NCBI GenBank assembly: GCA_039025855.1
Contig: JBCCNL010000006.1
Span: forward strand, 47,764 to 111,763
Direction of reading: 5' to 3'
Origin: JBCCOW01 sp039025855
GTDB lineage: Bacteria; Planctomycetota; Phycisphaerae; Phycisphaerales; Phycisphaeraceae
Length of the DNA: 64,000 nucleotides
Part shown: in pieces, positions 44,906 to 53,624 of the stretch
Position numbering within the stretch: position 1 is the first letter of the stretch
Layout of the letters: every line of letters starts with the position of its first letter
Program-made: the position numbers and the translations under genes
The notes under the pieces: model-generated
What the model was told of the DNA's origin: nothing
The model's database searches: none
The model's input: the letters and a program-made list of their open reading frames with translations, nothing else

Positions 44906-46126
44906 TCACACCTGCGTGCCGGTGTTCGCGGGTCCGGACACGGGTGAAGCATTCGGAAAAAAGGGGTTAGTTACCAAAGTGGGTTGGACCGCCCGCGTGA
45001 CGGGCGAAGGCCCATTGATCTGGCCGGCGGCGCGGTCGGCGAGCAGACCCACGATCGCTTCGCCGATCGCGCCGCTGCCCTTGTCGACGGTGGCCAGGGG
45101 CTGGAAGTCCGGCAGCATCTCCGCTTCCGGGCACTGCCGGAAGTAGTTGTCGTAGCCCACGATCGGAATGTCGGCATGAGGGTCTAAACCAAGCGCCCGC
45201 AACGCCTGCGCGGCGGCAAAGGCCACGCCGTCCGAGTTGACCAGGATCGCGTCGGGCTGGTCATCGCCCTTGAGCACGTCGAACAGGTAGCCCATCATCA
45301 GGCGGACCTTGGCCTCGAAAGCCTGCTTATCGTCGAGACCGTCGGTCACCGGCTGGAAGAACTCCAACGCGGGCAACACGTCGAGACCCGCATCCCGGCA
45401 ACCCGCCTCGTAGCCCTCATCCCGCTGATTCAGCCAGTAAGGCCGAGCCTTGTGTGCGGGCACCTTCGCCCAGACCCGGAGGAGTCGGCGTCGGCCCCGG
45501 CGTGCTAGGAACTCCACCAATCCCCGTGTGCCCGCCACGTGATCCGAGACCACACGGTCACACGCCTCGGGCACCAGCGAAGACCCATACGCAACCACCG
45601 GCACTCCCGCTTTAAGCAATTCACAGATCGGCTCAGCCACCGCCGGCGCGGTCTGGGGTTCGACCGCGAAGATCGCCCCGCCCGGCGGCTGCTTGATCAG
45701 CCCCGTGAGCCGGTCCCCACCCAGCCGGCTGGCATCCACCGCCAGCGTGTCGAGTTCCGCCTCGCTGGCTGCCCCTGAGATCTCGTCCACGATCCCCGCC
45801 ATCAGCCCCGACCGCGACCGCTGGCCGCCGTGCAGTTCGGTCACCAGCAGCACCGCCTGGCCCATGAGGCTCTTCGGCTCGGCCTGTGGCACCGCCCAAC
45901 CCCGCCCTTCGATCCGGGAGATCCGGCCTTCCTGCGACAGTTCTTCGAGCACCAGCCGAACCGTCGGACGAGACACCCCCACCGACGAAGACAACTCACG
46001 CTCAGAAGGCAACAAACCGCCCGACGCGAAGTTGTCGCTCAGGATCAATTCGCTCAGAAAGCGCCGGGCTTCTCCGCGAGCCGGGAGTCGTCGCTTGGGC
46101 TTTGATTGGTGAATGACGATCGCCAT
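44906..46126 (-). CDS. GntR-type regulator with LacI-like sugar-sensor domain (locus D)
   Basis: About 406 residues from the ATG at 46126; the open frame reaches 46186 but that start would place operators inside the gene. A GntR winged helix (residues 20-75: FLSELILSDNFASG, LPSERELSSSVGVSRPTVRL, ISRIEGRGWAVP) precedes a periplasmic-binding-protein-like sensor (AVLLVTELHGG, PVVAYGSSLVP, IPIVGYDNYFR). No ribosome site precedes the ATG and the -10-like box is 9 nt away, so the mRNA may be leaderless. It heads the minus-strand locus D operon. Confidence 0.86.
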   Translation of the reverse strand: MAIVIHQSKPKRRLPARGEARRFLSELILSDNFASGGLLPSERELSSSVGVSRPTVRLVLEELSQEGRISRIEGRGWAVPQAEPKSLMGQAVLLVTELHGGQRSRSGLMAGIVDEISGAASEAELDTLAVDASRLGGDRLTGLIKQPPGGAIFAVEPQTAPAVAEPICELLKAGVPVVAYGSSLVPEACDRVVSDHVAGTRGLVEFLARRGRRRLLRVWAKVPAHKARPYWLNQRDEGYEAGCRDAGLDVLPALEFFQPVTDGLDDKQAFEAKVRLMMGYLFDVLKGDDQPDAILVNSDGVAFAAAQALRALGLDPHADIPIVGYDNYFRQCPEAEMLPDFQPLATVDKGSGAIGEAIVGLLADRAAGQINGPSPVTRAVQPTLVTNPFFPNASPVSGPANTGTQV

Positions 46127-46129
46127 ATT

Positions 46130-46160
46130 TACCAATGGTACCTTAATTTTACCATTGGTC
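46130..46160. promoter_or_regulatory. Paired GntR operator sites overlapping the regulator promoter
   Basis: TACCAATGGTA (46130-46140) is a perfect 5-bp inverted repeat around one base. TACCATTGGTC (46150-46160) is a second copy with one mismatch. Their centres are 20 bp apart, two helical turns, on the same DNA face. On the minus strand TTGACC (46162-46157) and TACCAT (46140-46135), spaced 16 bp, could be the -35 and -10 boxes, so both operators overlap the promoter. This fits negative autoregulation of locus D. Confidence 0.65.
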
Positions 46161-46186
46161 AAGCCTTGGCCGGTTGATGGGTGCAC

Positions 46187-46468
46187 CAGCTCAAGACCAA
46201 TGCGTAAAGCCGGCTCTAAGGATCAGAGCCTGGCATCTAAACGTGATGGCAACGAAAACCTTCATTTTGCTTATAAATCAATATAATTATTTGCTTAACA
46301 GACTTTTTGATTCTGTGAAGCCTCCTGCGCTCTACATTTGACAGGACGCTCAATTGGCGTCAGGCGCAGCGATCGGCCCGGGGCGTTTCCGGGCTCCCGC
46401 CCCACCCAAGACCCGTGCCACCAACCCGGACCGCCACAACTGTGCGACCCCCGGCCTGCCGGTGGCCG
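46187..46468. other. Non-coding AT-rich stretch before the transposase remnant
   Basis: No gene is supported here. Positions 46241-46340 are strikingly AT-rich for this genome (ATAAATCAATATAATTATTT within it). Read on the minus strand, TTAAGC and TATAAG are 17 bp apart in this stretch, a possible distal promoter for the locus D regulator. The rest shows no recognisable structure. Confidence 0.3.
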
Positions 46469-46715
46469 ATGCTCCAAAGCATGCTCTTCAAACTCGCGAC
46501 CGGCCGTCAGTGGCGACACTTGCCTCGGCGAGGCTTCGGCCCTTGCCCAAGGGTCTGTCACGACGTCAATCGGTGGCGGAAGCACGGCGTGTTCGTTCGC
46601 CTCGCCGATGCGTTGCGGCTCCGGGCCGACACCGAAGGCCTGATCGACTGGTCACTACCGGAGGTCGACGGGCCCTACATCCGCCCGGCGGCTTACGGCC
46701 GGACTTATCAGAGCG
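46469..46715 (+). pseudogene. IS5-family transposase fragment
   Basis: The frame around 46469-46715 encodes LFKLATGRQWRHLP, then VNRWRKHGVFVRLADAL, RADTEGLIDWSLPEVDGPYI. This matches the N-terminal part of IS5-type transposases, which read like LRTGCQWRDLP, FNRWRKDG, AEGLIDWS and DGT at the first catalytic Asp. The remainder of the DDE domain is missing and no terminal repeats were identified, so this is a dead remnant. It lies at the boundary between degradation loci and the following genes. Confidence 0.65.
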
Positions 46716-46960
46716 CGGCCACAAGCGGGCGATCCACCAACGTCGATGCGGACGGTGATACCTGCCGAGGTTCTGGCCGAAGTCGCTACATTACCAAGGC
46801 CGTTCCCAGGCTCAATCGCGTGAGTCGAGGTTTCACGGCCTAACTTTCCCAACCCGCCAGGTGCACGTGGAGACCCGCGGAGTCCTTCGGGCAGATACAA
46901 ACCCGCTGTGACCTTGACGAGCCCTCGAAGAACCAGCCTACCCCGGTGTGTGGTTAGTAC

Positions 46961-46978
46961 AGCGTTAACGCCAACGCT
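46961..46978 (+). terminator. Small hairpin before the HIRAN gene
   Basis: AGCGTT (46961-46966) pairs with AACGCT (46973-46978) around a 6-nt loop and is followed by ATTTT. It could be a weak terminator or part of the untranslated leader of the next gene. Confidence 0.3.
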
Positions 46979-47017
46979 ATTTTGATTGCCCGTTCTGCTT
47001 TTTCTCAGCCCTGCCCC

Positions 47018-47533
47018 GTGGCCCGACAACGCCCCCCCAAGTCACGGTCTTACATCACCAAAGTCGCCAGGGTCCGCGACCACCAACCGGCGCTCGTACG
47101 CCTGCGTTCGGGGGACTACCTCAAGGTCGTTCGAGAGCCGAGTAATCAGCACGATGGCCGGGCGATCCGCCTGGACTCACCACGGGGCAAGCCGATCGGA
47201 TACCTCGCGGCAGACCAGGCCGCAAAGTACACGGATCACATCGATGAGGGCCGACTCGTGTGTGTCGTCCGCGTGCTCCGGGTCACCGGCCGTAACCAGC
47301 CCACCCAAGGCGTCAACGTCACCGTCGGCCTCGCCCCCACCACCGCAGAAGCCCGGGCCCTTGCCGCTGAGAAGGCACGCCGCGCCAGGGCCACGCACCG
47401 CAAGCAGCCACCCAAACGCAAGGGCCCAGCCCGTGAGCGTGTCGCGCAAGCCACCACCACCGTGCTCTTCCTCGCGATCAGCTTGGTCTTGATCCTCATC
47501 CTGATCGCGGCGCTCCTGATTTCGGCAAGCTAA
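47018..47533 (+). CDS. Membrane-anchored HIRAN-domain protein
   Basis: About 171 residues from GTG 47018; a TTG at 46982 in the same frame is an alternative and neither has a convincing ribosome site. Residues 12-90 match a HIRAN domain (VRLRSGDYLKVVREPSNQHDG, PIGYLAADQAAKYTDHID). HIRAN is a small beta-barrel usually found in SNF2 helicases and repair proteins, where it binds DNA ends. A basic linker follows (KQPPKRKGPARER). A single C-terminal transmembrane helix (TTVLFLAISLVLILILIAAL) ends the protein. Topology puts HIRAN in the cytoplasm. Function is unknown. Confidence 0.72.
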   Translation: MARQRPPKSRSYITKVARVRDHQPALVRLRSGDYLKVVREPSNQHDGRAIRLDSPRGKPIGYLAADQAAKYTDHIDEGRLVCVVRVLRVTGRNQPTQGVNVTVGLAPTTAEARALAAEKARRARATHRKQPPKRKGPARERVAQATTTVLFLAISLVLILILIAALLISAS

Positions 47534-47726
47534 GCGCACAACTCCCGCTCACGAACCCAGCGAGCTGAGTCGTGTCGCTCCGAACGGCAAGCCGTCGACT
47601 TCGAGGTGAGGACGGCAGCCCGTCACGCTCAAGCCGCGCATGTAGAATCACAGCCACACGCACTCCAGGCTTACGGCGCGTTGGCGGGGCTGTGGGGTGC
47701 AGCCCACGCAGCGAACGGGACAACAC

Positions 47727-48296
47727 ATGTGTAAGCGCAGCCTTTGTGCAGCGGTGATGGCGACGGCGATCGGTCTGCAGTGCTTCGGGGAGCCCGACAA
47801 AACCCACCACGAGAACTACGAGCCCGAGTCGAAGTTTGAAGAAGCCCAACGCCGGGATGGCGTCTTGACCATCACACGGGTCTACGACCTGCCGGCGCCG
47901 GACGCGAACTACGGCACGATCCGAGCGTCCCTACTGATCACCTCGACCCGCGACGATCGGCGGGGCATCGCCGCCCTGAAGCTGAGCTATCAGCCGCCGG
48001 GGCGCGACGCGGTGGAGCAGGCGGTCTTCATCGACGAGGACGAGCTGGTTTCGCTCACCGATGCGTTGGAGTACATGATCGGCAGCGAGCGGCTCGTGAA
48101 GTCACGGAGCCGGACGTTTACCCGGGTTGAATACCGCTCCCGGGACGGCTTTATGGCTGGGTTCTCCTTCGAGCCCGAAGACAAGACAACCGGCTACTTC
48201 CTGGAGACCGGCGGCGACCCCGCGTTCATGCCCTCCTTGGCGAGCCTGCTGGAGACCGTCGAAGCGGCGCAGACGCAGCTCGATGACGCGCGTTAG
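47727..48296 (+). CDS. Small secreted protein of unknown function
   Basis: About 189 residues from the ATG at 47727. The N-terminus is signal-peptide-like (KRSLCAAVMATAIGLQCFGE). It may be a lipoprotein at Cys19, although the lipobox is poor. The rest is a single alpha/beta domain (GTIRASLLITSTRDDRRGIA, VFIDEDELVSLTDALEYMI, TRVEYRSRDGFMAGF). I do not recognise the family. It is co-directional with the HIRAN gene and convergent with GH20. Confidence 0.6.
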   Translation: MCKRSLCAAVMATAIGLQCFGEPDKTHHENYEPESKFEEAQRRDGVLTITRVYDLPAPDANYGTIRASLLITSTRDDRRGIAALKLSYQPPGRDAVEQAVFIDEDELVSLTDALEYMIGSERLVKSRSRTFTRVEYRSRDGFMAGFSFEPEDKTTGYFLETGGDPAFMPSLASLLETVEAAQTQLDDAR

Positions 48297-48343
48297 TAAG
48301 GGCCACCAATCACATCACGGGTCATAACGCCTGCGGTTCTCGC

Positions 48344-50104
48344 TCAGGCCGTGGGCGTGGATGCTGGGCATGGGGGGTCGGACTCAGTCAGGGCACGCGA
48401 GAGTTGAGCGATGCTGTCGGGGAGGCCGCCGGGTCGGCTGCGCACGAGCCAGGCGTTGCGGTAGCGGGGGAGGATGTCGCTAAGGCGATCACGCAGCGGG
48501 GCGAGGGCTTTGGCGGGCAGTTGGTCGGCGCGGGTGACGCCGTGGTCGAGCTGGGTGCGGGCGAGGTCGCAGGACAAGATCGCGAGGTCGGCGGCGTAGG
48601 CGACCTCGTGGTGGATCAGGTCGGCGTCGTCGCGATCGAGGGACGTATCAGCGAACCGTCCGGCGGCATCGCGGACGTACGCCGCGGAGCCTGCAAAGTA
48701 CTCGGGCCGGTACGGGGAAAGGTCGAGATCGGGCTGGGTCAGCAGTCTGCCGATCGGCGTGCTGTTGGGAGGCACATATCGGCCGGTACACTCCAACGGG
48801 ATGTGAGCTCGGCCGAGCTCGAGCAGTGCGGCAGCAGCACCAGGATTTCGGGCCTGCAGGACATGACGATCAAGTGCTCGGCAGAGCGGGCCGGGTAAGG
48901 TCAGGCGGGAGTTTGCTTGATAAGCCCATGAAAGCGCGGCCCCGCACGCATAGGCGGGCAGCGAGACGGCGTAGGGCTGCGGATGCCCGCGATCACCCCA
49001 GTCGGTAATCAGGTAACCGCTCGCACCGGTGGACACCGCGGCATGAGCGGCGTGATCAAGGTTGGCCAGCATGTTCGGCGTGCGTCCGACCAAACTCAAC
49101 CAGCTCGACGTGCCGGGGCACACATAGAACGGCAGCCCGGCATCCACCAATCGATCGCAGCGGGGCTCGAACGCGTGGTCCCACTCGTAGCCCCACTCGG
49201 CGACGATGAGGTCCTTGGGGAGCTGCGGGATCAGGTCGGGATGGTTCTGGAGGATGTCGCTCCAGCAGACCATGGTCTTGCCATGCTTCGTGGTTTCGGC
49301 GTGGAGCTTGAGGAGGTAGTCGAGGTAGACGGGGCCGAGGCCGAGGCGTTCGATGTCGGGCCGGCTTCGGCCGGTGGCTTGCTGGAGTTCGACGGGCTCG
49401 TCGCCGCCGACGTTGAAAAGGGTGGAGGTGAAGTTCGGGAGCAGTTGGCGGTAGAGGTCGGCGACGAGGGCGAGCGAGCCGGGGTCGCCGGGGCAGAGGG
49501 TAGTGGGCGGCGAGTTGGCGTTCGGGGTTTCGGCGAGGCTGGCGTAGGCGGGGTGCTTGAGCCAGCGTTCCATATGGCCGAGGCTGTTCTGATTCGGAGT
49601 CAGCTCGATGAAGCGGTCGCGGCAGTAGGCGTCGAGGGCCCGGACTTCGTCGGGTGTGATCGGGGAGGCGTCGGCCCAGACGGTTTCGTGCCCGGCATAG
49701 GCGAACGTGTGCTCGGTGTAGAGCTGAAGGTGATTGATCTTGAGGGCGGCGAGTTCGTCGACGAGGCGGAAGAGCGTGGCCATCGTCGGGACGCGGTCAC
49801 GGCTGATATCGAGCATGACGCCGCGGAGCGGGATGTCTGGCCAGTCGTGGATGACGCCGCACGGGACAGACGGGAGCGTGCGGAGCTGGGCGAGGGTCCG
49901 CTCGGCGTAGAACCGGCCGGCGGGGTCGTGGGCGGTGACCGTCAGCGAGTGGCGTTGCAGATCGAGGCAGTAGCCCTGCGGGTGCGGGATGGCCTGCGGA
50001 TCGATACGGGACTCGGGCTCGCCGAAGCTCTCAACGAGACCGTCGGTCAGTTCGAAGCGGCGCGGGCGTGGCAGGAGGTTCAGTTTTGTCGGTTCATCCG
50101 TCAT
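48344..50104 (-). CDS. GH20 beta-N-acetylhexosaminidase
   Basis: A 586-residue enzyme. The N-terminal GH20b-like domain (about 1-85) precedes the TIM barrel (RGVMLDISRDRVPT, LKINHLQLYTEHTFAY). The catalytic pair is Asp235-Glu236 in NVGGDEPVEL, where Asp orients the substrate acetamido group and Glu is the acid/base. It removes terminal GlcNAc or GalNAc by substrate-assisted catalysis. No signal peptide is visible, so it acts in the cytoplasm. It is divergent from the fusion gene at 50182 across a 77-nt gap. Confidence 0.88.
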   Translation of the reverse strand: MTDEPTKLNLLPRPRRFELTDGLVESFGEPESRIDPQAIPHPQGYCLDLQRHSLTVTAHDPAGRFYAERTLAQLRTLPSVPCGVIHDWPDIPLRGVMLDISRDRVPTMATLFRLVDELAALKINHLQLYTEHTFAYAGHETVWADASPITPDEVRALDAYCRDRFIELTPNQNSLGHMERWLKHPAYASLAETPNANSPPTTLCPGDPGSLALVADLYRQLLPNFTSTLFNVGGDEPVELQQATGRSRPDIERLGLGPVYLDYLLKLHAETTKHGKTMVCWSDILQNHPDLIPQLPKDLIVAEWGYEWDHAFEPRCDRLVDAGLPFYVCPGTSSWLSLVGRTPNMLANLDHAAHAAVSTGASGYLITDWGDRGHPQPYAVSLPAYACGAALSWAYQANSRLTLPGPLCRALDRHVLQARNPGAAAALLELGRAHIPLECTGRYVPPNSTPIGRLLTQPDLDLSPYRPEYFAGSAAYVRDAAGRFADTSLDRDDADLIHHEVAYAADLAILSCDLARTQLDHGVTRADQLPAKALAPLRDRLSDILPRYRNAWLVRSRPGGLPDSIAQLSRALTESDPPCPASTPTA

Positions 50105-50181
50105 GCAATGGGTCCGGGGCCGTGCAGGCTAGCGGTATCATCCATTGTCTCCCGCGGCTCCCCTTCCGGCATCTTCGCATC

Positions 50182-52416
50182 ATGACCGACCGCCCCCCCG
50201 CCCCGCACATCGATACCCGCCAGGTGCTGGCGTTGACCGACGACACCGGCATCCTGCAGCACGGCAAGTTCGGTGTGCCGGACCCGAACCACGGCTACTG
50301 CATCGACGACAATGCTCGCGCGCTCATCGCGGCGCTCTGGGAACGCGACCGCTTCGGCGATGCGGCGACGCTCCCGCTGGAGCGCTACCTGACGTTCCTG
50401 GGCTATGCGTTCAACGAAGACGCGGGGCGGTTCCGCAACTTCATGGGTTACGACCGGCGGTGGCTGGAGGACGTGGGCTCGGAGGATTCGCAGGGGCGGA
50501 CGGTGTGGGCGCTCGGGACCGCGATGGAGCTGGGGCCCAGCGGACACGTGCGGGGGTTAGCGGGGGAGCTGTTGGGCAAGGCGCTACCGGGGTTGGCGGG
50601 CTTGGGGTCGCTGCGAGCGTGGGCGTTTGTGCTGCTGGGGTTGGACGCGGTGCTGCGGGCGGAGCCGGGGCATGGGGAGGCGGTGGCATTGCGGGCAGAC
50701 CTCGCGGCTCGGTTGCACGGCTACTTCCGAGGCCACGCCAGAGACGACTGGACGTGGTGGGAAGACACCGTGACGTATGACAACGCGCGGATGCCGCAGG
50801 CGCTGATCGTGACGGGCCGGGCGCTGGGGGACGAGGCGATGCTGGGTGATGGGCTGCGGGCTCTGCGGTGGGTGCTGGATCGACAGACGGCGCTTGATGA
50901 TGCGGGGTCCCCGCGATTGAGCGTGATCGGGAATGACCGCTGGTTCACACGGGGTGGCGAGCGGGCTGCGTTTGATCAGCAGCCGTTGGAGGCGAGCGGG
51001 CTGGTGGAGGCGTTGCTGGATGCGGCGTCGGCGAAGGGGGACGCGTGGTGGAGCGACGCGGTGGCGTGGTGTCACGGGTGGTTTACGGGGCGGAACGATC
51101 TCGGGGTGAGCCTGATCGATGCGGAGACGGGCGGGTGTCGCGACGGGCTGCACCGCGACGGCGTGAATCAGAACCAGGGGGCGGAGTCGGTGCTGGCTTA
51201 CGTGATGAGCGGGCTGGCTTGGGCGCGGCATGAGCCGGCTCCGCCGGTGCGTGTGGAGCGCGGCTGGTCGGCGGTGGGGTCAGCGGTGAGATTGGGGGTC
51301 GTTGGGGCGAGTGGGTTTGCGGCGTTCTGTCTTGAGAGTTGGAGGCTGAGTAGTGTGCAACCGATGGCGGTGTGGAGCCGGACGTTGGATTCAGCGGAGC
51401 GGTTTGCGGGCCGGCACGGGCTGACGGCGTATGACTCGCTTGATGCGTTGCTGGACGATGCGTCGGTGGAGTTGATGCATGTGGCGACGACGCCGGCGAC
51501 ACACGCGAAGTTGGTGTGTCGGGCGTTGGAAGCCGGGAAGCATGTGCTGGTGGAGAAGCCGATCGCGACGAGCGTGAGCGATGCGGAGCGGATGCTGGCG
51601 GCGGCGGACGGGGCCGGCCTGATTTTGGGGGTTAATCAGATGATGCGTTACGGGCCGTTGTTTGAGCCGGTGCGTGAGTTGTGTCGCAGCGGTCGGATGG
51701 GGGCGTTCCTGCGGGGGGTCGTGACGAACCGTGCGGGCAGTGGTGGGCTGAGCGATGGGCACTGGTTCTGGGACAAGCAGCAGTCAGGCGGGATCTTTGT
51801 GGAGCACGCGGTGCATTTCTTTGACCTGCTCAATGGCTGGGTCGGCGGCGGTGAAGAGGCGGACGTGTTGCACGCGTACGAGCTTCGGCGGCCGGGCACG
51901 GGGCTGATTGATCAGGCGGGGTGCACGGTGCGGATGGGGGAGCAGGCAGTCGTCGATCACTACCACGGGTTCACGCAGTCGAGCTACACCGACCGGCAGG
52001 ACGTTCGGCTGATCTTCGAGCACGGGCAGGTTGTGGTCTCGGGCTGGGTGCCGTCGACGATCCGGCTGGAGGCGGCGGTGGACGACGACACGGCGGAGTG
52101 GCTGACAACGGGTTGGGGGCCGTTCTTGCCGGCGGACTTCCGTCAGCGACGCATCACCGATGCTGATGAACAGAAGGTTGCGCAGCGGGGGTCGACGCGG
52201 CCGGTGCATCGCATCGTGGAGCTGGACTGGTCGGACCCGCGGGACAAGCAGGCGGTCTACGCCGAGGCGTTGCAGGCGTTGCTCGATGACCTGCTGGGGG
52301 CGATCGCCGAACCGAAGCATGTGATGCGGGTGACGGCGGAGGACGGGCTGGCGGCGTTGCGTCTGGCGGAACGGGCTGCCGATCAGGCGGTGCAGCGGGA
52401 AGGTGTGGTGGTATGA
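50182..52416 (+). CDS. Fusion of alpha/alpha-toroid domain and Gfo/Idh/MocA oxidoreductase
   Basis: About 744 residues from the ATG at 50182; the frame extends upstream into the GH20 gene without homology. Residues 10-350 are a helical toroid beginning LTDDTGILQHGKFG, then HGYCIDDNARALIA, a module often found attached to glycosyltransferases. Residues 369-740 are a complete Gfo/Idh/MocA oxidoreductase (LGVVGASGFAAF, EKP at 458-460, HWFWDKQQSGGIFVEH). It overlaps the next gene, a second Gfo/Idh/MocA, by 4 nt. A sugar-processing redox role is inferred. Confidence 0.78.
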   Translation: MTDRPPAPHIDTRQVLALTDDTGILQHGKFGVPDPNHGYCIDDNARALIAALWERDRFGDAATLPLERYLTFLGYAFNEDAGRFRNFMGYDRRWLEDVGSEDSQGRTVWALGTAMELGPSGHVRGLAGELLGKALPGLAGLGSLRAWAFVLLGLDAVLRAEPGHGEAVALRADLAARLHGYFRGHARDDWTWWEDTVTYDNARMPQALIVTGRALGDEAMLGDGLRALRWVLDRQTALDDAGSPRLSVIGNDRWFTRGGERAAFDQQPLEASGLVEALLDAASAKGDAWWSDAVAWCHGWFTGRNDLGVSLIDAETGGCRDGLHRDGVNQNQGAESVLAYVMSGLAWARHEPAPPVRVERGWSAVGSAVRLGVVGASGFAAFCLESWRLSSVQPMAVWSRTLDSAERFAGRHGLTAYDSLDALLDDASVELMHVATTPATHAKLVCRALEAGKHVLVEKPIATSVSDAERMLAAADGAGLILGVNQMMRYGPLFEPVRELCRSGRMGAFLRGVVTNRAGSGGLSDGHWFWDKQQSGGIFVEHAVHFFDLLNGWVGGGEEADVLHAYELRRPGTGLIDQAGCTVRMGEQAVVDHYHGFTQSSYTDRQDVRLIFEHGQVVVSGWVPSTIRLEAAVDDDTAEWLTTGWGPFLPADFRQRRITDADEQKVAQRGSTRPVHRIVELDWSDPRDKQAVYAEALQALLDDLLGAIAEPKHVMRVTAEDGLAALRLAERAADQAVQREGVVV

Positions 52417-53570
52417 GTGGGTTCGACCCGGTGGGTTATGGGTTGATCGGTGCGGGGGCGTTCGGGCGGTTCTGTGTCGAGCAGTACCGGAGTCTCGAGT
52501 CGGTGCAGTGTCTTGCGGTGGCGGATGTGTCGGCGGACGCCGCGGCGCGGGCGGCGTCTGACTTGGGGTTGGAGGCGTGCGGTTCGCTCGATGATTTGTT
52601 GGCGCGGTCGGACGTGGAGTTGGTGCATCTGGCGACGCCGCCGAGCACGCACACCGAACTGGCGGAGCGTTGTTTGGCGGCGGGGAAGCACGTGCTGTGC
52701 GAGAAGCCGTTGGCGATCGACGTGGCGGACGGGCGGCGGATGATCGACGCGGCGGAGGCGGCGGGCCGGGTGCTGGCGACGGACTTGATCATGCGCTACA
52801 ACCCGCTGGCGGAAGCGGTGCGAACCATCGTGCGGGAAGGCCTGCTGGGCAAGCCGCTCCGCGGGAGCTTCGAGAACTTCGCCAAGGACCAGACGCTGGG
52901 CCCGGACCACTGGTTCTGGGATAAGCAGCAGTCCGGGGGCATCTTCATCGAGCACGGCGTGCACTTCTTCGATCTGTTTGCGTACCTGCTCGGCGACGAC
53001 CTGCCGATCGCGGTCGAAGCGGCGCAGCAAGTCGTGCGTCCGCATAGCACTCGACCCAACGGCGAGCGGATCGTGGAACAGGTCCACGCGACCGTACGCT
53101 ACGGCGAGCGTCCCGGCGGCGTGCTCGTCGGCTTCTACCACGGCTTCACGCAGCCGGACGCGATGGATCGGCAGACGATGCGGCTGCTGTGCGAGCGCGG
53201 CGACATCACGCTGGACGAATGGGTGCCGACATCGCTGGTGATCGACTGCTGTGTCACGCGTGAGACGGCGGAGTGGATCACGGGCTTGTTCGGTGACGCG
53301 CAATTGACCCGGGCGCAGATCGGCACGGACGCGGGTGGAGTGACGGGGCGGCACAAGGCGTTCGCGGCGGACGGGCGGTATCGCATCATGGCGACGGTGG
53401 GCATGGATAAGCCCGCGTTGTATGGCCATGTGCTGCGTGGGTTGCTGGACGATCAGGTGCGGTATATCCGAGACCGGGGGCACGGCCGACGGCTGACCGA
53501 ATCGCAGGGGCTGCGGAGCCTGGAACTGGCGGCGGAGGCGGAGGCTTTGGCGGCCGGCCCGATGGATTGA
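52413..53570 (+). CDS. Gfo/Idh/MocA family oxidoreductase, tandem paralogue
   Basis: A 385-residue NAD(P)-binding oxidoreductase. YGLIGAGAFGRF opens the Rossmann fold, LCEKPLAIDVADG carries the EKP motif, and DHWFWDKQQSGGIFIEHGVH is the substrate-domain segment. The last is nearly identical to the matching segment of the upstream fusion, showing a tandem duplication. Translation is coupled through a 4-nt overlap. The pair may act as a heteromeric or two-step sugar dehydrogenase or redox glycosidase. Confidence 0.88.
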   Translation: MSGFDPVGYGLIGAGAFGRFCVEQYRSLESVQCLAVADVSADAAARAASDLGLEACGSLDDLLARSDVELVHLATPPSTHTELAERCLAAGKHVLCEKPLAIDVADGRRMIDAAEAAGRVLATDLIMRYNPLAEAVRTIVREGLLGKPLRGSFENFAKDQTLGPDHWFWDKQQSGGIFIEHGVHFFDLFAYLLGDDLPIAVEAAQQVVRPHSTRPNGERIVEQVHATVRYGERPGGVLVGFYHGFTQPDAMDRQTMRLLCERGDITLDEWVPTSLVIDCCVTRETAEWITGLFGDAQLTRAQIGTDAGGVTGRHKAFAADGRYRIMATVGMDKPALYGHVLRGLLDDQVRYIRDRGHGRRLTESQGLRSLELAAEAEALAAGPMD

Positions 53571-53624
53571 GCCGTTGGTTTGGCGCGGCTGTAGCGATCC
53601 GGTGGGACGGGTAAGGCGTCGGGC

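Noticed and set aside
46127..46186. Longer N-terminus for the locus D GntR-type regulator
   Set aside because: It would translate through both operators and the likely promoter, and the added residues have no family similarity.
47534..47726. Possible RNA gene or promoter between the HIRAN and small secreted protein genes
   Set aside because: No tRNA-like fold, riboswitch-like structure or good -35/-10 pair could be identified.
48983..50185. 400-codon plus-strand open frame
   Set aside because: It is antisense to the GH20 gene, is Gly/Val/Glu-rich and has no domain. The GH20 frame carries the catalytic GGDEP.
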